A stretch of 64,000 nucleotides of DNA. Source: Gentiana macrophylla (lineage: Eukaryota; Streptophyta; Magnoliopsida; Gentianales; Gentianaceae). Shown in pieces: positions 35,646 to 47,331 of this stretch. The position numbers and the translations under genes are program-made. A model generated the notes under the pieces. The model saw nothing but the letters and a program-made list of their open reading frames with translations. It did not search any database and was not told where the DNA came from. Location of the stretch: assembly GCA_026214975.1 (NCBI GenBank), contig CM047805.1, positions 111,595,845 to 111,659,844 on the forward strand, in the 5' to 3' direction. Numbering within the stretch: position 1 is the stretch's first letter; each line of letters begins with the position of its first letter.

Positions 35646-36579
35646 GACTTTGATCGTCCTGAACAAAGCATCAATAAGTCATTCCCCAAGACAACATTTT
35701 CTATGGTCAAATCATACTTACACAAGAAACTCAAGTCAACTCATACTAGTCATGCTCATAAGATATCCATTATTCACTACTTACTATGAGTCGAAGTGAT
35801 GTGTGCATGTGCATTCAGTTTTATATATTCGTGGCAAGATTAGAGTTTATGCTAACTTCGCAATCTCAACCTACCAACCTCAAGATTCATACTTCTTATG
35901 CCTCATGATGGTTAGAGCACTAGAGCAATAAGCAAGAGCGTATCTATAGGGTTTTTAGACTTGGAGACCGAGTACTACTCAAAGCCTCTTAAAGAGTTGA
36001 ATATTCTTTTCATATCTTCATATTTTTCAAATACTATCAATCTCAAGGAAGAAAACTTTTTAGAGCATCCCCCTATCTTAGATCATGCATAGCATCGAAT
36101 ATTACCACAAGCGCGGGGCTACTTTGGTAATGTTACTACAAGCCCAGTGTCTAACATTTTGCTAAAACACAGGTACGTCTCAAGCTTATTACTCTGCTTT
36201 TGTTGGCAAGAAGATAAGAATACATCAGCCAATAAGTATCGACACTAAGTCTACATAACCAATCATCTATGCGATGCACACATAATTTCTTCAGTTATTA
36301 TGATTTGCGCGGTATACTCGATTCACAAAGTTGAGTAATTGAATAATAAATAACTACTACTTAAAAAACGGGCATGAATATCCTTAAATTTACTTAACAT
36401 AAGTAAAAAATGATCACGTACTCATGAAACTTGGTTTATTTCCTATCAATTCTTAGCTAGGAACTCACAATTCTAAAGGTACGAGATAAATAATATGGCA
36501 TTTATTCAAATTTTCAATTTTTCAATTTTTCTACCGTTTCATTCAAATTTCAATCATAACATAACATAGCTAAGTCGCC

Positions 36580-36592
36580 TACCCCCCACTTA
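36580..36592 (-). other. Second, internal copy of F's polypurine tract
   Basis: TAAGTGGGGGGTA, identical over 13 bp to the terminal tract at 35633-35645 and about 950 bp upstream of it. It could act as a central polypurine tract or be a relic of a duplication. Confidence 0.5.
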
Positions 36593-38399
36593 AACATGGC
36601 ATTGTCCTCAATGACAAAAATAAATGAGAATTTAGGAAAAGACTTAGCTCTGGAAACGGCTCTCAAGTAAAGAAACAATATCGGAGTAAATGTCAGCACG
36701 TTGTGGAGAAGCAAGTGAAAACCTGTATAAGCAGACAAACTCCACGAAACCGTTAATAACACCATGTCCATGGAAGTTATAAAATAATGTGGCAGTAATG
36801 AGGTATAAATACCTAAAAACAATTTAAGCCACTTTATTTTATACAACCAAAGACAAGAAAAATACTAAATAGAAAGAAAAATAAACAAGCAACTAAAGAT
36901 GGTAGTCTTCATCTACAACCTCCACCGCCTAAATATTCTTAAAACCGGGTGGAGAAGACAAAGAACAAAAAGTATTACCCGACGTGGGAAAACACGAGGG
37001 TGACTCGATCGAAAAGGTATTCAATCCAGGAAAAGAGAAACCGGGTAAGGTATAACAGATTGAATGCGACCTATTGGCTAAAGATAAAATCAAATACTTA
37101 ACGCAGAAACTTCTCGCTTGCATTGGATATCAACAACTTTTGGGAGATGTAACTACTCCTCGAAATTACTAAAAACCCAATGTATCACGTAAAAGTCATA
37201 ACCGTCATCAACAAGGTCTGATCGGTGTGATAGTTCAGAACAAAACTTATCATCTAGAAATGCCGGAATAGTCGGAAAAGTGTGAAATTTAAAACTTCCA
37301 ATAGAAAGATAAGTTGTATTTTAATCGAACCAAAAACCTTTGAAATCTAGCTAGGGTCAGAGCTACACTTACCCCAATTAGTATCATGAAAATCAAAATG
37401 ATAAAAGATAATCATTAAAACTTAGCAATATTTCAAATTCCGCAACACAAAGGTATTTTGTAAACAAATTGGAGGTTGAGAGTATGATGGGTTTAGAAAA
37501 AGATACACATAAGGATGGGAAGAAAAGATAAAGGACGGGTAATAAATTGTGTTTATGGGTGGGTTGAAAATGGTTAAGGCATTGAGATTGGGTGGGAGAG
37601 TGAAACGGATGGAAAGAAAGAGAGGCGATGAAAGAATGGTTAGAAATGTGAACTTTCGGGGAAGATTGGTGAGAGGATCGAAAAGTTTGAAGGTGAAAAA
37701 AGTGTAAAGGGAAAGATAAGGATAGTTGTAGAATGAATTGCACACCACTTTGTATTTTCACTTGGATCACCTTTCTAAAAGGTTTTAGAAGTTGACCAAA
37801 ATTGTTCTTGTTCACACCACTCATTCTATGTTATATTTTCAGTAATTCTCAAGTTCTCTTAATGCCTCCATCTTAAGGTGGATTGCTAAATTTCCTTTTC
37901 TTTAGCAATTTCTTGACTCTCCTACGGAACTCTATTTCACGTGGCCAATATTGAGTAAAAAAGTTTTGCACATCCTTAGCCCAATGGCCATCGGAACACG
38001 GCAAAATAAAAAAAACCTCAACATATGTCACGTTACTCTTATTGGACTCAAAGAAAGAAAAACCTAAAATCCTAAAAAGAAATCCTGAGGGTTTCAAAGA
38101 AGTAGTTCTGAGTTTAAAGTCCTCTGCTCGACGTTCCAAAAAAATATCCTTGTCAGTTATCATTCTTGGATCGCCAGATATTGACCCCTCGAGCACAATA
38201 AGAGGTGGGCTTGTTGCTTTTGCGGATTAATACCCTTCCCTTGGTTGTGAGACCTAGGAAACGACATTTATCCATACCATTTATCCAAAGCTCTTACCTC
38301 GGCTCTCATTTTAGGAATTAGTGAATTCTAAGAAACTCAGTTAAAATTACGGTTTTGGCCTTGACAATAAGAAACAATGAATCAAAGTACTCCGAATAA

Positions 38400-38720
38400 G
38401 GCCGGTTATGTAGGCAAGCCTACGCCGTCTTATTCGTTGGATCATATGTGACAGTTCAGGCCAATCCGTCAAGATTAAGCCCCGTTTAGCCCGAAGGCTT
38501 ATCGGCTATGCTAAGTCTTGTTGAACTGCTGTAACGTACATCACACGTGGAGGGGAGTCGATTGAGCCAAAGCTCGGTTGAACTCGCCCAGCCATGGTTA
38601 GACCATTTCCGAACCCATGTACTAAGAGTCTCCGATTTCTAAATTGTCACCCAAAGCGTAATCTCGTTTCTGTTTAAGGTGGGTTCACCAAGAAGCCATC
38701 ACCATAAAACTCAACGAAAG
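38400..38720 (-). repeat. Leader module in F shared with Copia elements C and E
   Basis: Aligned by eye with C (about 18310-18705), in the same orientation relative to each element. Matching blocks include tattcgttgga-catatgtga, gtcgat-gagcc-agctc, ccatggtta-accattt-gaac and gcgtaatctcgt followed by aaggtgg-ttcacc. The palindrome position reads GTAGGCAAGCCTAC (38410-38423). It lies about 1.2 kb downstream of F's primer binding site, close to its place in E and C. Confidence 0.75.
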
Positions 38721-39448
38721 CAGAAGATGGTGTTCTCTCAAAACTCAACGTCTTCTTTAGATTGTGAATGCTTAAACTACACAATTTGTTGCTCCCCTGG
38801 CTAGTAGAAGCAATCTCATGCAGAGGACAAAGATATTTTAACAGAACTACGGGGAACTCTTTATTCACTGCTTCCTTTCAACGACTACATGTTTCCTTAC
38901 ACCCTCTAGATGAGACAGATTTGGGGCAGAACCTTCCAAACTAATAAAATTAATCTTACAAACCAACTCCGGGTTACGATTCATACTAAGGTTCATGTAT
39001 AGGATAACTTATGCTCAAAAAACCAAAAAGTAGTAAAACATAAGCAAAAAAAAGGGTAGTACCTTGCCTCTAACATTGTACCACGAAGAATTTAAACCAT
39101 AAATTTTTTTTCCGGAGCCATCTTGGTGCTTTAAAGGTATTGCTTCCATCACTTTTCTAATCGTAGATTCGTAACTCCACATGTTGCTGGGTTATTTTCT
39201 CAGTGCCGTCGAAAAATTATTGACTTGGATTATGGTTTCCCTGGTTTCTACAAACAGAAGAAAAACAAAAACAAACACACCGTAGACTGATTTTAACATG
39301 GTTTCCCATGCTGCTATCAGACCTACGGATTAAACATACGGGGATAAACAGACACACGAAATTCCAGACTCGAAAAACACAAATCAGAAACCGTGTAAAC
39401 AGAACAGAACAAGAACAAAACAAAAAAACAAAAAAAATTATAAATTCT

Positions 39449-39480
39449 CGGTCGACCGAATGAGGTCTCTCGGTCGACCG
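39449..39480. repeat. Paired palindrome CGGTCGACCG (22-bp spacing) in F leader
   Basis: Copies start at 39449 and 39471, both exact, about 160 bp downstream of the primer binding site in element terms. This is the only pair outside the LTRs and has the same 22-bp spacing. Confidence 0.9.
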
Positions 39481-39641
39481 AATAATTTTATTTTATTTTA
39501 TTTTATTTATTTTTTATTATAGAATCTGGAATTTTCAGACAGAGCAGACAACCAGGGGACTCAAAACGTAAAAACTGACTCTAAAACGAAAACTCGACAT
39601 GAATAAAAAAAATTATTTATATATAAAATTGACCGTTGGCT

Positions 39642-39656
39642 CCCCGGCAACGGCGC
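39642..39656 (-). other. Element F primer binding site (tRNA-Asp type)
   Basis: The plus strand reads ccccggcaacggcgc, as in the acceptor and T-arm end of plant tRNA-Asp, so the minus strand is complementary to it. This separates F from the Copia elements around it, which use initiator-Met sites. Confidence 0.8.
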
Positions 39657-39665
39657 GAGAAAGGC

Positions 39666-41363
39666 TGATCGGGGTCGATCAGGTTATAATAAAATACTCG
39701 ACCACCATAAACCAATACTAGCAAGAGGACTAGGTCCATCGTAGTATAGTTATAGTGAATCAAGGTCGATCCCACAGGGAACCAATTATGGATCATTTCA
39801 TATATAAACAATGAGTCATTCATGTCAAGGACTCGAAGGTGGTCTACGACCAGCATAGGACAAGAAAAGGTAAATTGACACGACTCAAACACGTAATTAA
39901 CCTCCCCAATTATAGTCTTTATCGTTTGGACCTAGATAATTTATATAATAAACTGAACTTATTAACTGTCAATCCGTTTGTATCTCTTTTAGATTGGCTA
40001 CGGGAGTCATCCTCTTTAACTTGACGTAGCACCGGTGAGTCACTAGATCACCGTGATATTGTTACGTGACTTCACTTTGTTAAGTGCCTCCATCTCATAT
40101 AACTCACGCGCTTACGAGTCTTTGGATGCCGATATTGACCGTACACCTCGTCTAGGCAACATTCCTATGGTTAGGCGTACTTCCTAAACGATCACTCAAG
40201 CTCTCGTCCAACTAGCAATTACCAAGTTATAGTCTCATGCTAATCTACGACGTACGTATAAGCGGTGCATGCAATTCCCGAATATAAACCTACCTAGATA
40301 GATAACGAGCGTCCGTGAAGAGCAATTCATAAGCCTACCTAAGAGTTTTATATTGGTATTTCATTTTTACACGTTTTAATTAAACTAAGCGAGTAACGTA
40401 GCCATAGCCATACCTACTGAGATAATAAATTCTATTAAGTTAACCTAACCATAAAGACATGGCTATCTAACGGATGAACATGGGGCTCTGTCGACCGAAT
40501 AGCTGGGCTCGGTCGACCGAATGGTCTTTTTCCCCCAGATTACATCCCTGAACGTATCTCTCGGCGTTTCATCATACACAACGGATTAAACAGTAATTCG
40601 TAAAGCATTCATATAAACTAACATAGACACGCATTAATTAAATCAAGTAGATTCATGAATAAATACTAAGTGTATGACGTAGGTTATGGGATCCTCATAG
40701 ACAAGGTATCGCCACCTTCCCATCATCATAGCCTAGATCTACATCATCTAGCTATGATTAACTAACTCAAACGATAAAGCATAATTGGGAGGGATTAATT
40801 ACTTAAAAGAAAGAAACAGAAAATAAAGGCTTACATATTTACAGCCCCTAAATTGCTGGAAACCCTCAAATTATTCTACATTTTATCAAAGTTGTATTAT
40901 GAATTGTAAGATTGAAGAAAGAATGAAGGGATGAAGGAATGATTTACAATTTCTCGTAGCTGCTGCTTATATAGGAGCTGTAACCGACCTAGGTAGGATC
41001 TAGAAGGTAAATATGAAAAAATCCGATAAGTGACCGAACCGACATACTCGGTCGACCGAATGATAGGGATCGGTCGACCGAGCCTTCTTCTGCACGTGTT
41101 AAACGTTTCTCTTGTCTATCTTGTTCCCCACTGCACGCTTTCGTGTTGATCTGATTAATCTTTCATTTAATGCTCCGATTTTCTTCCTTATTATCTTGAG
41201 ATCCATTGATTGAATGACATTAATCCTCTCGATTTGTCGTGATCTACAAAATCAGCATTTATCGCACAATAAATCGGCTTTTAATAATGAAAACGGCTAA
41301 ATACCAAATATCATATTAGTAATCACTTAACATTAAATAATTAATATAAACGAGTGATTTAAT
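39666..41363 (-). repeat. Element F 5' LTR, outer 74 bp missing
   Basis: It matches 33862-35556 with few changes. The match stops after gagtgatttaat at 41363; the other LTR continues 74 bp further. The sequence then switches directly to D's extra ORF. A TATA-like TATATAAG (minus) lies at 40973-40966. Confidence 0.88.
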
Positions 41364-42289
41364 TGTCCGAGATCTGCTCTCAATGAATTCAGCTTACTGA
41401 TTGGGAAAAATCTAGAAGGCAAATTAGGAGCCATGGATGTCATGACAGAGGCCAGAATGCAACTCATGGGCATTATCTACAATTGCCTGCAGTTTGACTG
41501 GGATACCTACATTTTCAACCGGATTAGAGAGCAAATCAAAGCCGAAGAAACTGTGGCTGAGCAAAGCATACCAAAGAAGAAAAGGAAGAAGGAAATTTTT
41601 TGGGTGAAGAAATTATATGGGATTCAACATCACTATCTTACGCACTGTCTGAAGGTACCTTTTGTGACACTCCATAAATTGCATGATGCAAAAATCATGT
41701 ACACCTTTGTCAAGCAGGAAAAGGTTACAAGTGGAAGTAAAAGAAAATAACCAAGTAGGTAGGCCACAGGTCAAAGGAAGAAGCCAAAGTTTCAAAGAAA
41801 TCTAGAAAATGAATCCTTTAGACAGTTAATAGATGAAGAAGAGGCAGAAGAAATAGAAGAAGCACAAGAACAACAGGAGGAAGGAGGTAGTGGAGATGGT
41901 GAACCACCAGAACCAAAGGATATTGAAGAAGAAGAAATTTTTGAAAGAGACATTGATGATCGAGTTGCAGAATACTTAAACTGGAAAATAGGAGATTCCC
42001 TGCTGCAACTATCTACTTCTGAGCACATGTTTAATAAAGAATCTTGGCTATTTAGGTTTCTGGGTGTAACAACTCTTGTGGGAGTACTTGATGATACACC
42101 ACTCTGGGAACTGGTTGAAAAAGCTAAAGATATATTATCAAATCCCCAAGCTAGCAATGACAGCAAATATGATGATGATGATAATGACCAAAATGATGAT
42201 GATGATGGTGATGACCAAAATGATGATGATGATGGTCAAGATAGAGATATAACAGATGCAATTGATGATGATATCACCTGAAAGCGATG
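41364..42289 (+). pseudogene. Element D extra ORF, middle part
   Basis: Homologous to A's extra ORF on the minus strand. D reads MTEARMQLMGIIYNCLQFDW and KKEIFWVKKLYGIQHHYL where A has MTKARMRLMGIIYNKLKFNW and KKGIFWVKKSYGIQLHYL. A stop at 41748 interrupts the frame. An acidic Glu-rich part follows (41815-41960), then SWLFRFLGVTTLVGVLDDTPLW, and an almost pure Asp/Asn run (42165-42250) ending DAIDD. The N-terminus is missing at the junction with F. The LINE begins near 42290. The domain order matches A, so this is a conserved element protein of unknown role. Confidence 0.82.
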
Positions 42290-42738
42290 ATGATGATCTT
42301 CATGTTTTTGCCTGCCAAATCCTTTCCATTGGCTCTTGTTCTTTGCTCAAGACCTTTCTTTCTTTTTTTCTGATTTTACAGACTATAAGAAAACCTTTAG
42401 AGATGACATTCCGATCCAGATTTTCGGATGATGATTTGTTGCTCCTTCCGCAACTCACCTTTGAGTGCTTCCATTAAAGGATTTCATCATCACCGCTAAG
42501 GTCATTTTGGCACCTGGAGTGGATGATGTTGTTAATGCTCCTTCCTTGGTGAATTGAGAGAACACATGTTGTAATCCTAGAGTCTATGAGGCAATGAGAT
42601 TGAAATCGCCGCTACCATTTCAAAAAAGAAGTCCTGTCTTGCCCGAGGGTGATTTGGCGGCAGTATATCTTCTCTTTCGAGTTGTTAGAAGTTGAAAACA
42701 GTTGAACAAACTGTTATTGACAAATTAAAGATTGGGGT

Positions 42739-43921
42739 GTGTCCGAAAAGACATTAGAGAGTGTCGCTGCTCTGTCATGGGCGTGTTTCGCATCTGTAAA
42801 TCCAGTTTACGAAGGTGGTGTGATAGAACACAGGTTCTTCGATTGTAGGGCTTGCTTCGATGGTGTTCTTTGCCACTTTAGGACTGGTGGTGTGATAGAA
42901 CAGGGGACTCGATTAGAGGTGGATCCTGGTTCTATTGCAAGTAAGGAAAATGTTGCCCCTGCTTTCTGTGGGGCCCCTACGTGTAAGTTCGATACTACTT
43001 ACGAGATTACCTAGGGCCCTAATGCTACTAAAGCCGTGGATGAATTTGCTTCTTGGGTTCAAATGGTCAAGAAAAATAGAGAACCTTCGGATGATGTTGT
43101 TCTTTTGACTGACCATGTTGATTGTATCAATCAAGATACTGTGTTTCTTGAAGAGGAGGATACTAATGATGATTCTATGGAGAAATTGAGTTTGATTGGC
43201 ATCTTTCCTTCAAAATTTCCTGGAAGAGATGCAGTTCAAAAGATTGTTAATGCTTGGCCAAGAAAGTGCAGATACCATTACCACAATTCTGGATGGATAG
43301 TGTTCCTTTTGAACAAGCCCTTGCTTTTAAAAAAGATGCACCAGAATGTTTGATTTTAGTAAAGATGCTTGCACTGAGCTTCCAGCTTGATTCAATTGCC
43401 TAATCTTCCACTAAGGCTTTGGAAGGATAGAGCTTTGAGTAAGATATGTTCTTTCCTGGGGAGTCCTCAGTATACTGATAAAGTCACTGCTGCAAAAAAA
43501 GTGCTTAGTTTTGCAAGATGTCTTGTGGAAATTGATTTAAAGATGGAGTTGCCTTCATTATTCCTATTACTATGCATGATGGAAAGGTCCTTATGCAGCT
43601 GTTTTATATGAGGAAAGGCCCAAATTACTTTCCAAGTGTAACAAATTAGGCCATAATGAACAAGGCCATGATGATTCTAAAGGAGAAGTTCCTGCATTGT
43701 ATGTGGCAAGGTCAAAAAAACCTGGTGTTTCTAAACCTAACCCCTCAAAGAAGAAAAAAGTGGTTATTCTTGTAGATGATGGTAAGAATGATACTGCTCT
43801 TGGGACAACTCATGTGCCAGTTGATGTTCCTTCTGCTGCTACATCTACACTGGTGGACAAAGGAAAAAGTGTTTCCTCAAGGAATAATGGAAAGGAAGTG
43901 GAAGACTCACATTGCTAATAT
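42739..43921 (+). pseudogene. LINE ORF1 (DUF4283-like RNA-binding protein), broken
   Basis: The core reads SLIGIFPSKFPGRDAVQKI, CRYHYHNSGWIVFLLNKP and, after a frame break near 43353, IQLPNLPLRLWKDRALSKIC then SFLGSPQYTDKVTAAKKVLS, the pattern of DUF4283 proteins of plant L1 elements. A degenerate knuckle (KCNKLGHNEQGH, near 43640) and a Lys/Ser-rich linker (43697-43918) follow. Stops occur at 43012 and 43351, with frame changes after each. ORF1 proteins bind the LINE RNA. Confidence 0.72.
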
Positions 43922-46900
43922 TTTTGATGTTTTAGATCCCGATAAATGTTCTACTTGGGCCAGTGATCTTTGGTTTGAGGATTTGGGGGAAAAAGGATGG
44001 ATAAATTTTTGAAGTATAAGATTCTACACGAGTCTCAGAAATAACTTTGATCACAAGTTCTTGATGCAATCCATTGTAGACAACTTTTGTGTATGGATTA
44101 CACTCTGTTGGCCATAGAAGAAGTATGTGGGACAGACTTAGATACATGGTTTTAGGGATTTCAAATGGGAATATTCCCACTGATTATGAAATGCAAGATG
44201 GTGTGGATTGTTGCTTGATGCTAATCTTAACATATGAATTCCTCTGGTGAATTCTTTACTTGGAGTTCTTCTACCGTTTCTTTCTAGAATTGATAGGGTC
44301 TTTGGTTAATGCTTTTGGTATGACGGTGTGTGAATGCTTTGGCTTTTTTGACCTGTTGGTTTGCATTCGATCATTCTCCTTGTAGATTTCTCTAACTCGA
44401 TTCTGTGATCGAAATGAAACCATTTAAATTTTCAATATGTGGATGCAAGATCAAAGTTATATGGAGATTCTTACACAGAGTCGAGTCAATATGTTTATGG
44501 TAATGCTATGTACCAACTTTGAAAGCTTAGAAGATTGAAGAAGCCTTTGAAGGAAATGAATAAGCTTCATTTTGCTCATATATCATTAAGTCTGAAAATG
44601 CTCGTAGGTGCTTGGGAAATGCAAACTTTATACAACCCAGGACCTATGAGGCTTTGTTATCTCAAATTGGGGATCGAAAAGGATCTGTTTCTACTTTTGA
44701 AAGGCGGCGTAATCCAGTTTTCTCTCGAGAAAGCTAAGGGGCGCGTATGTGAAGCTTAGTGATAGGGGTCCAAGTTCTTTCACTCTTTGGTGAAGAGGAA
44801 TAATGTTAGGAATCATATCTCATCCATACAACTTCTTGGCGCTTCTTTCACTACTTCTTATGATCAGTTGGTGATTCTTTTGTTAGTTTTACAACGACTT
44901 ATTGGATCTTGAGGCTTTGGTGCTCTCCTATAAATGAAGATGTTGTTAGTCACTATTTCTAAGGTTCATTGGGATAATTTCTTTGGTGGATGTCAACGCC
45001 TTGGAGGTAAAGAAAGTTCTCTTTTCTTTCTCGACAATAAAGCACCTGGTCCTCTGGCGGCTTCTTTAAGAAATCTTGGGATATTGTTGGAGCCGACTTC
45101 ACTAATCTTGTCTTGGAATTCTTTAATAATGATGCTATTTTGAATCAAGTTAATCATGCTATCATTGCTTTGATTCCTAAGTCTACTCATCTCGCTTCGC
45201 ATTGGTGACTATAGGCCTATTTCTGTTGTAATACTACTTACAAAGTTATATCTAAGATTTTGGCTACTAGACTGCTCTTCTGTCTGCTGATCTTATTGAT
45301 GAATGCCAAACTGGTTTTGTTGATGGTAGGGCCATGTCGACAACATTTTCTTGTGCCAAGAGTTGATCGAGAAGTATGGGGTTGCCAGGGGTCCCCTAGA
45401 TGTATGATAAAGGTGGATATTAAAAGGCCTTTGATTCAAAGTTGCGGTCCTTCTTGGAGGTCGTTACGAAGGATTTGGTTTTCCCGACGGAGTTTGTGAA
45501 GTGGGATCATGCTTTGTGTTACAACTACATCCTTCTCCCTGTCTATCAATGGTGAGCTCAAGGGGTTTTTCCTGGGAAGAGGGGCCTGAGGCAAGGGATC
45601 CTCTCTCCTTTCCTCTTTATTCGGGTATGGAATACTTCTCAAGAATGCTTAGGATTCTAGGGAGGACTCGAGTTTAACTTTCACAATGGGTGCCAGAATT
45701 TGAAGATTAATCATCTTGCCTTTGCAGATGACTTGATGCTTTTCACTAGAGGAGATCCTATATCTGTCTCCTTAATGATGAACTGTCTTACTGAATTTGG
45801 TATGTGTTCTGGCCTTGTGGTTAATTTGCATAAGTCTGAAATTTTTTGTGCTGGACTGGATGAGTATAACAAGCAGGTTTTATTAGACATCTCTGGTTTG
45901 AAAGAAGGTGTGATGCCTGTTAGGTATCTTGGTATTCCCTTGTGTGCTGTTAGGTTAAATGTGGTGCATTATGATCCCTTATTCACTACTTTGAGGAATT
46001 ACTTTTGTAATTGGAAGGGTGCCACCTTGTCTTATGCTGGTAGGTTACAGCTGGTGAAATCTGTCATTCAAGGTGTATACTGTTTTTGGCTAGGTATTTA
46101 CCCTATCATTGGAAGTGTAAAGATTAAAATGGATCAATTATGTAGGAGGTTTTTGTGGGGGGGATCCTGTGACTCTAACAGGAAATCAATTGTTGGCTGG
46201 AAGAAAGTCTGTTTGCCAAAATCTGAGGGTGGTTTAGGGATTTTTCAGTTGGAAGCTTGGAATCTAGCTCTTTTGTGTAGGATCTTGTGGAACTTCCAAT
46301 GTAAGAAAGACTGCCTTTGGGTGAAATGGATCAATGCTGAGTACTTAAAGAATGCAGATCTGTGGTCTTATCCTTTCAAGTCTACTGATTCTTGCTTTAA
46401 TCAAAACTGTCTTCAGAATTAGGGATATAGGATCCCGAATTATCTTGGATTCTGCTCACTGAGTGATTGGTATCAAATTATCCCTGCTAAAGCTTATGAT
46501 TTCTTTAGGCACCAAAGTCCCAAGGTTTGGTGGTGTACAGATTTGTCTGGAACCTAGAGCCACCCCAAAACACTGCTTTTTGTTGTGGATGGCCATGAAA
46601 CATGCTATGCTTACTACCGATAAGCTTCATTTTGATGACAAACTCTCGCTCCTTGTGTGGATTGGTGAATGAATCTCGCCTCATCATCTGCTTTTTTCAG
46701 TGTCCAATCTCCCGTATGATTTGGGGCAAGGTCGGGTTGTGGCTAGTATCAATAGAAGACTGGAAACTATAACTGCTGCTCTCAGATGGATGAAGAGGAA
46801 ATGCAGGGGAACTTCTCATGCAAATGTGGCTAGATGTGCCTCTGTTTCTGTGGTTGTTTACTGGATTTGGTACATGAGAAACAGAAAGAGGTTTCAGGGA

Positions 46901-46999
46901 GTACCTATGAAGATTGATGATGTGTTGTTTTGCATTAAAACACATATGTTTTACATAATGCAGGCTGCATTTCCCTTGTACACTTTTACACCTTAATGT
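43922..46999 (+). pseudogene. LINE ORF2: endonuclease remnant, reverse transcriptase, zf-RVT
   Basis: The endonuclease region (about 43950-44900) is so broken that only linker-like sequence is visible (LKEMNKLHFAHISLSLKM near 44545). RT starts near 45170 with ALIPKSTHLAS and YKVISKILATRL, in broken frames. A clean 240-codon stretch (45700-46422) has HLAFADDLMLF, where FADD is the RT catalytic box, then VRYLGIPLCA, LSYAGRLQLVKSV and SEGGLGIFQLEAWN. The zf-RVT part reads PKHCFLLWMAMKHAMLTTDK (46563 on), and the last piece VVYWIWYMRNRKRF (46850) is the usual L1 C-terminus. Confidence 0.85.
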
Positions 47000-47331
47000 T
47001 TAGGTTTTGTATATCTTTTGTGATTTCTAGTAGGTTTTGTTGGTGGATGTATGAGATTATTTTGTTTCTCTACACACCTTGGGATATGCTCTGTGAGTTA
47101 TGCTCTCACATGACCCTTTTGTGATTTTGGGTGTTGATATGTGTTTAGTAGCTTTGTTTCTTGTTGCATATAACCTCGTGGTCTTATGCGACTTGGAATC
47201 AACAAATCAACACTAGTGTAGTGTTAGTTTATTTCTTTTTATGATTAGGATGTAATCTCTTGTACTTTGCATACCTTGGTTATATAAAATTTTTACCTTT
47301 AACCAAAAAAATAGCGTATACATAGAAGCGA

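Larger units (their letters stand above)
35646..39641 (-). other. Element F interior without recognisable genes
   Basis: Minus-strand ORFs at 37824-37393 (143 codons, Ser/Phe/His-rich), 38196-37873 (107 codons) and 36846-36550 (98 codons) show no gag, protease, RT, RNase H or integrase motif. F therefore looks like a LARD-type element whose proteins come from elsewhere. Two features stand out: a second exact copy of the polypurine tract at 36580-36592, and the shared leader module at 38400-38720. Confidence 0.65.
33862..41363 (-). mobile_element. Element F: Ty3/Gypsy (Athila/Tat-like) non-autonomous LTR element
   Basis: Two LTRs of about 1.7 kb (33862-35630 and 39666-41363) flank a 4-kb interior without recognisable gag-pol. 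On the minus strand the 5' LTR is followed by GCGCCGTTGCCGGGG (39656-39642), which matches the 3' end of plant tRNA-Asp, the primer used by Athila-type Gypsy elements. The LTR termini are TGATGACGG and CCGATCA on the minus strand. The LTRs are very similar: a 61-codon stretch at 34033 and 39839 has identical translation, so F is among the younger insertions. The outer 74 bp of its 5' LTR are missing at the deletion junction. Confidence 0.82.
42290..47311 (+). mobile_element. L1-type LINE inserted in D's extra ORF, decayed
   Basis: A non-LTR retrotransposon of about 5 kb: an ORF1 with a DUF4283-like domain and CCHC-like knuckle, then an ORF2 with endonuclease remnants, RT with a FADD catalytic box and a zf-RVT-like C-terminus, ending in a short A-run (47304-47311). 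The boundaries are approximate: D's reading is last clear near 42280 and clear again by about 47600. I found no convincing target duplication. Confidence 0.75.

Noticed and set aside
37393..37824. 143-codon minus-strand ORF in F
   Set aside because: Composition is biased (Ser, Phe, His, Leu) and no Gypsy domain is visible; an overlapping frame is equally open.
34033..40024. Identical 61-codon ORFs at 34033 and 39839
   Set aside because: They are the two copies of F's LTR; identity reflects LTR duplication and not a gene family.
34681..41080. CRISPR-like array from the repeated CGGTCGACCG motif
   Set aside because: The copies are in isolated pairs within LTRs of a plant element, with no array of spacers.
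42282..47331. aagcga (42282 and 47326) as target duplication of the LINE
   Set aside because: The right copy is not adjacent to the A-run, the match is only 6 bp, and the LINE 5' end is unclear.
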